DNA from: an uncultured Ignavibacteriota bacterium
GTDB taxonomy: Bacteria; Bacteroidota; Ignavibacteria; Tepidaquicellales; Tepidaquicellaceae
Reading direction: 5' to 3'
DNA length: 5,071 nucleotides
Assembly: GCA_937959065.1 (NCBI GenBank)
Contig: CALGOI010000457.1
Coordinates: forward strand, 1 to 5,071
Shown here piece by piece: positions 1 to 5,071 of this stretch; the first letter of the stretch is position 1, and the number at the start of each line of letters is the position of its first letter. The notes beneath the pieces are model-generated. The model was given only the letters and a program-made list of their open reading frames with translations, searched no databases and had not been told where the DNA came from. A program made the translations under genes and the position numbers.

Positions 1-967
1 GTCCGGTAATATCTATTTCAATAGCTGAATTAATAGAAGTCATTTTGTTATTACGCGCTATTGTGAAAGGATCGTTCACTTCTTTAGACGAACGGAATTC
101 AATTAACGGATTATTATCTATAAAATCAAACAGAGACCTGCTGCCTAAAACAAATGAAGAGACGACTTTACCCGGCAGGAATGTTTTCTTTTCTCCGTTT
201 ACAACTCCCCTTTCAATCAAATCAATTAAACCATCCGAAAACATCTCAGTATGGATACCCAGGTCATTTTTTTCAGTAAGATAAGGGAGGACAGCATCAG
301 GAATAACTCCAATTCCCATCTGCAGAGTAGAACCATCTTCTATTAATGAAGCAATGTTAGCCCCTATTTTTTCATAAATAGTTTTTTCTTCATCAGGTAA
401 GTCCTTAGAAACCATTGGCAACTCAGCTACGGGTGTATCCGCTTCAACTATATAATCAATATGGTTAATGCTAATAAAGTTATTGCCAAGGACTCTGGGC
501 ATATTTGGATTAATTTGGGCTATGACAATTTTTGCATTTTCGGCAGCTACTTTAGAGCATTCATTGCTTACTCCATACGAGCAATATCCATGGCTGTCCG
601 GGGGAGAAAGCTGAAGCAATACCACATCTATCTTAATAAGCCCCCTTTCAATCATTAATGGGATCTCCGAGAGAAAAACCGGAGTAAAGTCTGCTCTTCC
701 CTCATTAACAGCCTTCCTAACATTTGAGCCGGTAAACAGTGAATTGTGGGTAAAAAACTCCTCCATTCCGATATCAACATATCGGGCTTTTTGAAATGTC
801 ATCAAATGATGAACTTTTACATCACACAATTCCTGGTGACGGTCACACATTGCTTCCACAAGTATCTCAGGAAAAGCACAATTAGAATGTATAAAAACAT
901 TATCTCCTGATTTTATAGATTTTACTGCTTCCTCAGCGCTGGTAATGCGGGGAGTTTTTTTATGCAT
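1..967 (-). CDS. Acetyl-CoA hydrolase/transferase family protein (4-hydroxybutyrate CoA-transferase-like), partial, C-terminus beyond window
   Basis: The minus strand is open from an ATG at 967 to the left edge, giving 322 residues of a family that usually has about 430. Enzymes of this family move CoA between acetyl-CoA and a carboxylate such as 4-hydroxybutyrate, butyrate or succinate, or hydrolyse acetyl-CoA, in the cytoplasm. Visible family hallmarks are SPPDSHGYCSYG at residues 121-132, the glycine-rich QMGIGVIPDAV at 216-226, IHTEMFSDG at 238-246, and INSAIEIDITG at 312-322. Glu241 in the TEM segment matches the catalytic glutamate that forms the glutamyl-CoA thioester (about Glu238 in clostridial 4-hydroxybutyrate CoA-transferase, from memory). 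No signal peptide is seen. The start codon fits the N-terminus of the family, but no strong Shine-Dalgarno site precedes it. The gene is divergent from the redoxin gene. The family is clear; the substrate cannot be told from this fragment. Confidence 0.9.
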   Translation of the reverse strand, partial: MHKKTPRITSAEEAVKSIKSGDNVFIHSNCAFPEILVEAMCDRHQELCDVKVHHLMTFQKARYVDIGMEEFFTHNSLFTGSNVRKAVNEGRADFTPVFLSEIPLMIERGLIKIDVVLLQLSPPDSHGYCSYGVSNECSKVAAENAKIVIAQINPNMPRVLGNNFISINHIDYIVEADTPVAELPMVSKDLPDEEKTIYEKIGANIASLIEDGSTLQMGIGVIPDAVLPYLTEKNDLGIHTEMFSDGLIDLIERGVVNGEKKTFLPGKVVSSFVLGSRSLFDFIDNNPLIEFRSSKEVNDPFTIARNNKMTSINSAIEIDITG

Positions 968-1001
968 AAAAGAATTGTTAAATATGTTATTTTAGAACTT
1001 T

Positions 1002-1031
1002 TTGAGTTTAAACACTGTTTAGCAATATAAG
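1002..1031 (+). promoter_or_regulatory. Candidate promoter for the redoxin gene
   Basis: A TTGAGT hexamer at 1002-1007 and TATAAG at 1026-1031 are separated by 18 bp and lie about 40 bp upstream of the ATG at 1069. They resemble a sigma-70-type -35/-10 pair. The region is AT-rich, and if the organism belongs to Bacteroidota its consensus may differ, so this is a weak call. Confidence 0.25.
1009..1021. promoter_or_regulatory. 13-bp perfect palindrome in the divergent intergenic region (possible operator)
   Basis: TAAACA-C-TGTTTA is a perfect inverted repeat of two 6-bp arms around one base. It lies between the candidate -35 and -10 of the redoxin promoter and midway between the two divergent start codons, a typical place for a repressor or dual regulator. 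No regulator family is recognised, and short palindromes arise by chance in AT-rich DNA. Confidence 0.25.
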
Positions 1032-1068
1032 CTGCCTAATAATATAAACATAATGAAAGGGAACATTA

Positions 1069-1653
1069 ATGAAAAAAATTAATTCTTTTCTATTGTCACT
1101 GGCTTTAGTTGTAACTTTTGCGGCATCTTCATTTGCCGCAGATGGATACGGCGTTGGTGATGTGGTAACTGACTTTACAATCAATAATTATGACAACAAC
1201 ACTTACACTCTCAGCCAATCAGGCGGGAATGCAACTGTTGTGATGTTCTGGTCGACAGAATGCCCTTATGTACAGCCGTACACCGAAAGGATAAACTCAT
1301 TAGCCACTGAATTCAGTTCACAAGGAATAGTATTCTGGGGAATAAACTCAAACAAAACTGAAAGCGTAGAAGTGGTTGAAAAACATGCTGCAGGTAAAGC
1401 ATATCCATTTGCGATGCTTAAGGATGTAAATAATGTTGTGGCAGATCAATTCGGCGCAGAAAGAACTCCTGAAGTATTTGTAATCGACAACAGTACAATG
1501 AAAGTTATTTATCATGGCAGGATTGATGATGACAGGGATGCCGATAAAGTGACTTCACAGGATCTGAAAAATGCACTGACTCAATTTTTAAACGGTGAGA
1601 CAATTACAGTATCAGAAACTAAAGCTTTCGGCTGCACAATCAAAAGAAATTAA
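1069..1653 (+). CDS. Exported redoxin (AhpC/TSA-like thioredoxin-fold protein) with Cys65 and C-terminal GC-x-IK motif
   Basis: This 194-residue protein has a signal peptide (Lys-Lys, hydrophobic residues 6-19, cleavage near SFA-A at 23-24), so it should act in the periplasm or outside the cytoplasm. The mature part is a redoxin/thioredoxin fold: the beta-strand and active-site segment VVMFWSTECPYVQPY at 57-71, a GINSN segment at 91-95, cis-proline Pro134 in RTPEVFVID, and YHGRIDDD at 148-155. The active site is Cys65-Pro-Tyr-Val, so the second Cys of a CxxC pair is missing. The only other Cys is Cys189 in the C-terminal GCTIK motif, shared by a known redoxin subgroup; it could be the resolving cysteine. 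The ATG is preceded by AAAGGGA at 1056-1062, a good ribosome-binding site with 6-bp spacing. It is followed by a strong terminator and then a TlpA-like gene. Fold and export are secure; the substrate (peroxide, protein disulfide or other) is not known. Confidence 0.85.
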   Translation: MKKINSFLLSLALVVTFAASSFAADGYGVGDVVTDFTINNYDNNTYTLSQSGGNATVVMFWSTECPYVQPYTERINSLATEFSSQGIVFWGINSNKTESVEVVEKHAAGKAYPFAMLKDVNNVVADQFGAERTPEVFVIDNSTMKVIYHGRIDDDRDADKVTSQDLKNALTQFLNGETITVSETKAFGCTIKRN

Positions 1654-1666
1654 TTCAAAATAGTTT

Positions 1667-1700
1667 ACCCGGCAGATAACTCTGCCGGGTTTTTTATTTT
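1667..1700 (+). terminator. Strong Rho-independent terminator after the redoxin gene
   Basis: A perfect 10-bp GC-rich stem pairs 1667-1676 (ACCCGGCAGA) with 1681-1690 around a TAAC loop. It is followed by T-rich DNA (TTTTT, A, TTTT) to 1700. It starts 13 bp after the stop codon of the redoxin gene and ends 5 bp before the next start codon. Confidence 0.9.
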
Positions 1701-1705
1701 TACCT

Positions 1706-2188
1706 ATGAAAACATTCGCAATCGTTTTATTCCTCATTCTCGCTTCAACTTCGTTCTCTTATTCACAGGAGCTCGTCCCTGCGAATGAAAACACACTTGA
1801 CAGTATCAGAGAAGCCAATAAAGGAAATGTATTATTAATAAATCTCTGGGCCTACTGGTGTGCACCGTGCAAGGAAGAATTTCCGGAATTGATAAAATTA
1901 TACAATGATTACAAGGACCAGGGTTTTAAGCTGGTATTTGTTACACTTGATTTCCCGGAAACATTTGAAACTGAGACGATCCCTTATCTTAAAGAGCAGG
2001 GAGTGGACTGGGTCACTTATTATAACAACTTCGATAAAGACGAACAGCTTATAACATACATGGACCCAAACTGGGAAGGAGGAATTCCCGGAAGTTTTAT
2101 ATATACGAAGGAGGGTAAATTAGCAGTGAGTTATATCGGCAAGCGTACATACGAGGTATTTGAGACAGCCGTTAAGAAATTATTGTAA
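1706..2188 (+). CDS. Exported TlpA/ResA-like thiol:disulfide oxidoreductase (thioredoxin family)
   Basis: This 160-residue protein has a signal peptide at about 1-20 (MKTFAIVLFLILASTSFSYS, then Gln-Glu). A compact TlpA/ResA-type thioredoxin domain follows: NVLLINLWAYWCAPCKEEFP at 41-60 with redox pair Cys52/Cys55, VFVTLDF at 77-83, and the cis-proline loop GGIPGSFIY at 125-133 (Pro128). The length is normal for a periplasmic TlpA-like protein. Such proteins reduce disulfides in exported proteins, for example apocytochromes c or copper-site proteins. A possible partner is the neighbouring redoxin, whose Cys65/Cys189 would need a reductant; this is inferred from adjacency only. The ATG at 1706 is required for the signal peptide, and no in-frame ATG, GTG or TTG lies between it and the upstream stop at 1661. 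There is no visible Shine-Dalgarno site, and the start lies only 5 bp after the upstream terminator. Confidence 0.88.
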   Translation: MKTFAIVLFLILASTSFSYSQELVPANENTLDSIREANKGNVLLINLWAYWCAPCKEEFPELIKLYNDYKDQGFKLVFVTLDFPETFETETIPYLKEQGVDWVTYYNNFDKDEQLITYMDPNWEGGIPGSFIYTKEGKLAVSYIGKRTYEVFETAVKKLL

Positions 2189-2198
2189 TATTACATAA

Positions 2199-2231
2199 AA
2201 AGAGCAGCAAAGTAAATCTCTACTGCTCTTT
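2199..2231. terminator. Hairpin terminator between convergent genes, probably bidirectional
   Basis: AAAGAGCAG at 2199-2207 pairs perfectly with CTGCTCTTT at 2223-2231 around a 15-nt loop. It lies 10 bp past the stop of the TlpA-like gene and 21 bp past the stop of the convergent NirK-like gene. Read on the minus strand the stem runs into TTTTTATG, the better T-tract, so it most likely ends the NirK-like operon. Read on the plus strand the T-tract is only three bases, so termination that way is less sure. Confidence 0.75.
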
Positions 2232-2252
2232 AATGAAATACATCCCAATCCA

Positions 2253-3959
2253 TCAGGTTGTTGCCAGCTCTCCGTATCTTTTCTTTAAAGAACTCACCAT
2301 TACCATCACTACAATTAATATAATCAATGCAAGTCCGCTGAAAATAAATACCCAGATGTTGGATGCAGTGTTTCCAGCTGTATCATTACCCGTGACCAAA
2401 ACGACTCCCAGCATGTATGGGTGCGGGGTGCACATATATTTGTATTCACCTTCATCCTCGAGTATAACTTCAAATGATTCAGTATGGGCAAAGAGCTCTG
2501 ACGCAAAAGGCTCAGGGGATTCATACGTTACAACATTATGGATTCCCGCAAATTCACCTTCCATATAAGTAAATACATCCTCGTTTACCCATCTTACTTT
2601 AGTACCGGGAGCAACGTGGACTACTTTTGGATGGAACGAGTTTCCAATAATTTTGATCGTAACTTCTTTAGTATCCTCACCATATATCACAGGGGGATCA
2701 ACATCCGGGCTTCCGGGTTCGAATGGTGAAATAATGCGGGTGGATTTAGATTTAATCTCTTTCATTTCCTCCTCGCTATAAACAGGTCCATCGCCTAATA
2801 TTGTTGCGGGTGTACTAGCACTGTCATCACAAACTATCAATCCTATTGCTCCCCTGTCAGTTGACCCGACGGCGTGTGTAAGCATAGTATAAGCTCCTTC
2901 ATCCGGAGGCATCCGGAATTCAATAACCCCTGAATCTGCCGGTCCGGCAGTCACAGTCTGTCCCCCCTGCATTACAGCGTCGGGATTACCCTGCCAATAC
3001 ACATAATCCCATATTATTCCGACAATATGAAAAGTCGAAAGCAGATTTGGTCCTGAATTAAGGAAATAGATCCTCACGTAATCTCCGGGTTTTGCTTTGA
3101 TAGGCTCTTCAACATACCTGAATATCTTTCCGTTAAATGTAACATACATCGGGTCATTGGTAACGGCATCCTTACCGCTGGCATAAAATTCATGCTGGTT
3201 GAGATAAATTTCAACATCCGGTTTTTTATTGAGAACCTGTTCTAATTTGTACTGTTTCTTAGGTTTCACCACCATCATTCCGTATTGACCAAAGATTATA
3301 TGCATTGGAATTGCATGCCCTCCCGGAGCACAATGGTACATATAAACACCGGGAACGGTAGCTTTGAAAACCATTGTTTTGCTCTCTCCGGCGGGAATCT
3401 TTCCTAAATACTTTGACGTCTGAGTATAAGCCGCATGTATCGATGCACCGTGCGGAACATTACCTTTATTATTAACAGTAAACTCAACGATATCACCTTC
3501 CTCAACTATTATTGTCGGACCCGGTATGGTACCGTTTGTTACAAATCCTTTGTACATTACTCCATTCCCCAGATATACTTCACCTTCATACAGGTCAATA
3601 CTGACTTTTTTAGTGGGAGAGGTATTTTGCGGTACATAGCTGGTGGGCGGGATACTTAAATTATTATCCCTGTTAATGATCTCAATGAATTCTCCTTCTT
3701 TATTTAGAATAGACGGAGTATTGCTTTTTGGCATTGTAACTACAGATGAATTAAGCTGTCCACTATACTTTGTACCTGCTGAGGTAAAATTTTCCACTGT
3801 CGCTAGTAATTCTCTTGAGACAAGGGTATTTTCTCTGGTAGATGTCAATTCACCATAGAAGCCAGTGTTACATCTTGGACAGGCAGATACTTCATTCAAA
3901 AAAACAAATGGGAAAATAATCAAAAAGAACAAGCTTAATTTTCTTTTAAAATATTTCAT
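2253..3959 (-). CDS. NirK-like multicopper protein fused to a C-terminal amicyanin-like cupredoxin domain and membrane anchor
   Basis: This 568-residue protein has a signal peptide at about 1-26, then Cys27-Pro-Arg-Cys30, and an unassigned stretch to about 115. Two cupredoxin domains like those of copper nitrite reductase follow (about 117-235 and 248-380). A linker leads to a third cupredoxin domain (432-523) and a membrane helix (about 534-556) followed by KKR. By hand alignment with NirK, type-1 copper ligands are His170, Cys210 and His220, with Gln225 at the usual axial Met position. Type-2 ligands are His175, His209 and His362. Catalytic His is His311 (FHIVG), but the catalytic Asp position is Ser173 (PHGASIH). 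The third domain shows His474, Cys510, His513 and Met516 in a C-x2-H-x2-M loop as in amicyanin, suggesting built-in electron delivery. Family enzymes reduce nitrite to NO in the periplasm; here that activity is uncertain. A ribosome-binding site GAGGG (3971-3967) lies 7 bp before the ATG. It is the last gene of the minus-strand run, 36 bp after the small membrane protein. Confidence 0.85.
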   Translation of the reverse strand: MKYFKRKLSLFFLIIFPFVFLNEVSACPRCNTGFYGELTSTRENTLVSRELLATVENFTSAGTKYSGQLNSSVVTMPKSNTPSILNKEGEFIEIINRDNNLSIPPTSYVPQNTSPTKKVSIDLYEGEVYLGNGVMYKGFVTNGTIPGPTIIVEEGDIVEFTVNNKGNVPHGASIHAAYTQTSKYLGKIPAGESKTMVFKATVPGVYMYHCAPGGHAIPMHIIFGQYGMMVVKPKKQYKLEQVLNKKPDVEIYLNQHEFYASGKDAVTNDPMYVTFNGKIFRYVEEPIKAKPGDYVRIYFLNSGPNLLSTFHIVGIIWDYVYWQGNPDAVMQGGQTVTAGPADSGVIEFRMPPDEGAYTMLTHAVGSTDRGAIGLIVCDDSASTPATILGDGPVYSEEEMKEIKSKSTRIISPFEPGSPDVDPPVIYGEDTKEVTIKIIGNSFHPKVVHVAPGTKVRWVNEDVFTYMEGEFAGIHNVVTYESPEPFASELFAHTESFEVILEDEGEYKYMCTPHPYMLGVVLVTGNDTAGNTASNIWVFIFSGLALIILIVVMVMVSSLKKRYGELATT

Positions 3960-3983
3960 TTTATTACCCTCAAAATTTTTTTC

Positions 3984-4013
3984 AATGTAAATTTTCTATA
4001 TAATTGATGTCAA
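3984..4013 (-). promoter_or_regulatory. Candidate internal promoter before the NirK-like gene
   Basis: On the minus strand a perfect TTGACA (4013-4008) is followed after 18 bp by TACATT (3989-3984), about 24 bp before the ATG at 3959. It overlaps the last codons of the preceding gene. It could give the NirK-like gene extra transcription apart from the operon. The -10 match is poor and the hexamer also encodes protein, so confidence is low. Confidence 0.2.
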
Positions 4014-4343
4014 TATTATTATCGTATATATTATGATAAGGATAAGCAACATAGCATGCATCAGATTCAATGATTTTAAGAAACCGGGAGTAATGAAGCC
4101 AACATTAGCAGGTTTTATTGCCACGAAAGTCTGAATTACCTTTTCTTCCTCAACTACTTCCTCTTTATAGTGGCAGGTATAATAAATAAGCACACTAAAT
4201 ATGAGGAATATCAGAGCAAAAAAACCATATCCGGCAAATTGGGAATATGCCTTCATATCCATTCCGGTTGTATCCTGGGCTGACACGATACCGGGAAGTA
4301 TAATAACCAACACAAAATTTAAAAGAAGATTCAAGGCTTTCAT
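3996..4343 (-). CDS. Small membrane protein of unknown function between the RIC-like and NirK-like genes
   Basis: I do not recognise this 115-residue protein. It starts with a signal peptide or first membrane helix (1-22, ending IVSA before QDTTG, a plausible signal peptidase I site). A short Met-containing stretch (GMDM, 27-30) precedes a membrane helix at about 36-56, ending in Cys57-His58. A charged segment YKEEVVEEEK at 59-68 follows, then a loop, and a last helix at about 93-115 with MHAM at 95-98. If the signal is cleaved, this is a two-helix hairpin with both ends outside the cytoplasm and the charged loop inside. Its size and shape resemble small accessory subunits of respiratory complexes, but I see no family motif. 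It lies 18 bp after the RIC-like gene and 36 bp before the NirK-like gene, so a role with them is likely by position. No clear Shine-Dalgarno site precedes the ATG. Confidence 0.75.
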   Translation of the reverse strand: MKALNLLLNFVLVIILPGIVSAQDTTGMDMKAYSQFAGYGFFALIFLIFSVLIYYTCHYKEEVVEEEKVIQTFVAIKPANVGFITPGFLKSLNLMHAMLLILIIIYTIIILTSII

Positions 4344-4361
4344 TTTTAATCGGATTTAATT

Positions 4362-5071
4362 TTATACAGTTTCATTAATCGAGGTATATAGATTATTCAA
4401 TCCTTCGCTTTTACACATTATGTTATCCTCAAACGTTATTGCTTTAGGGAAAAGAATATTATTTTCAAGGTGAACATGAATGTGAAGGTCCTTTTCAAAA
4501 TCATTAAGCTCGCTATACAATAATTTAAATGTATTGCATGCATTATCAGGCGGAGTATAGTTATTAGTAATCTTCTTTAATTCGCTCATTTCATCACCGG
4601 CTGATTGATGCTCTTCTTCCATCACATTTATTGGATTTTTAATACTGCCAAATGGAGGAATCTGAAGTTCTACGTTGTTCTCTGCAGCAAACATCATTTT
4701 TTTTATATAAGGAAACAGCATTTTTTCTTCCTTATCCATGTGTGATAGCAGATCGAGTTTTATATCGTCAAATAATTTAACAGCCTTAAGGATTTCAGGA
4801 TACGTGATCCCATGCTTATTTACCACTTTAGAAAAATGATGATCTATTGATACTATCGATGACCTGACATAAGAATGATGATTATTTCTTATGTAATCGA
4901 TAAGGAAATTTAAATTCCAATCCTCATAGTGTGTTCCGTCACTCTCATTATTAATTACAATATTTAACTCCTTGATCAAATTGTCAGCATCTATTCCTTT
5001 TTCAGAGCATGCTTTCGCAATGGATTTTTTCCCAACGCAGCAGAAATCCAGATCGTATTCTTCAAAAATTT
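4362..5071 (-). CDS. RIC/ScdA/YtfE-type di-iron iron-sulfur cluster repair protein, partial, N-terminus beyond window
   Basis: The frame is open from the stop at 4362-4364 to the right edge, giving 235 visible residues; only about ten are probably missing, judging by the usual 220-245. The first visible part, IFEEYDLDFCCVGKKSIAKA, is the ScdA_N domain with its Cys-Cys-x-Gly-Lys signature (residues 10-14 of the visible part). The rest is a hemerythrin-like four-helix di-iron domain: HHSYVR at 64-69, KHG at 85-87, LLSHMDKEEKMLFP at 107-120, EEEHQSAGDEM at 151-161, and HVHLENNILFP at 198-208, which supply the His and Glu ligands. Family members act in the cytoplasm to restore Fe-S or di-iron centres damaged by nitric oxide or peroxide. 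A TTG at 4979 gives a shorter reading but would cut off the ScdA_N domain, so it is not the start. It is upstream of the small membrane protein and the NirK-like gene in one orientation, which fits an NO-related operon. Any promoter lies outside the window. Confidence 0.9.
   Translation of the reverse strand, partial: IFEEYDLDFCCVGKKSIAKACSEKGIDADNLIKELNIVINNESDGTHYEDWNLNFLIDYIRNNHHSYVRSSIVSIDHHFSKVVNKHGITYPEILKAVKLFDDIKLDLLSHMDKEEKMLFPYIKKMMFAAENNVELQIPPFGSIKNPINVMEEEHQSAGDEMSELKKITNNYTPPDNACNTFKLLYSELNDFEKDLHIHVHLENNILFPKAITFEDNIMCKSEGLNNLYTSINETV

Noticed and set aside
45..658. Two plus-strand open frames (45-284 and 461-658) in the left part
   Set aside because: They lie opposite the CoA-transferase frame, which is open for 322 codons with clear family motifs. 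Their translations look like no known protein.
2233..3858. Several plus-strand frames (2233-2568, 2538-2729, 3435-3659, 3643-3858) and a minus-strand frame (2324-2524)
   Set aside because: All overlap the NirK-like gene in other frames. That gene has copper ligands, signal peptide and anchor in one unbroken frame, so the others are shadows.
3870..3881. Cys-Pro-Arg-Cys as a c-type heme site
   Set aside because: A heme c site needs CxxCH; the residue after the second Cys is Asn.
4003..4014. Inverted repeat ATTGA-TG-TCAAT resembling an FNR/CRP-type box
   Set aside because: The spacing between half-sites is 2 bp instead of the form TTGAT-N4-ATCAA, and the sequence encodes the C-terminus of the small membrane protein.
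4977..4979. TTG at 4979 as the start of the RIC-like gene
   Set aside because: The frame continues upstream to the window edge and encodes the conserved ScdA_N Cys-Cys-x-Gly-Lys motif, so the true start lies outside the window.
1..5071. CRISPR arrays, insertion sequences, tRNA or rRNA genes, long direct repeats
   Set aside because: Reading through the window showed no repeated spacer pattern, no transposase or terminal repeats and no structural RNA signature. Nearly all DNA is taken up by the six genes.

Overview
This is a low-GC bacterial segment (about 40% by eye) with six genes and almost no non-coding DNA. The signal peptides, the frequent lack of a strong Shine-Dalgarno site, and the gene set (CoA-transferase, periplasmic thioredoxin-fold proteins, NirK-like multicopper protein, Fe-S repair protein) suggest a member of the Bacteroidota/Chlorobiota group, perhaps Ignavibacteria-like. 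This placement is an inference from style and content; no marker gene is present.

Left part (1-967, minus strand): the N-terminal three quarters of an acetyl-CoA hydrolase / 4-hydroxybutyrate CoA-transferase family enzyme, running off the left edge. A 101-bp divergent intergenic region with a 13-bp palindrome separates it from two plus-strand genes. These are an exported redoxin with one active-site Cys and a C-terminal Gly-Cys-x-Ile-Lys motif (1069-1653), and an exported TlpA/ResA-like thioredoxin with a Trp-Cys-Ala-Pro-Cys motif (1706-2188). A strong hairpin terminator lies between these two and ends only a few bases before the second start codon.

Right part (2253-5071, minus strand): a three-gene, operon-like run. 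In transcription order it holds a RIC/YtfE/ScdA-type di-iron Fe-S repair protein (5' end cut by the window edge), a small unrecognised membrane protein, and a 568-residue NirK-like multicopper protein. The last carries an extra C-terminal amicyanin-like cupredoxin domain and a C-terminal membrane anchor. A hairpin at 2199-2231 sits between the convergent transcription units.

How the genes may work together: RIC proteins repair iron-sulfur or di-iron sites damaged by nitric oxide, and NirK enzymes make nitric oxide from nitrite, so the minus-strand run looks like a nitrite/NO module. The NirK-like protein keeps all three type-2 copper histidines and the catalytic His, but the catalytic Asp position is Ser and the type-1 axial Met position is Gln. 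It may therefore be a divergent nitrite reductase or a cupredoxin oxidoreductase with another substrate. This protein is the most interesting item in the window.
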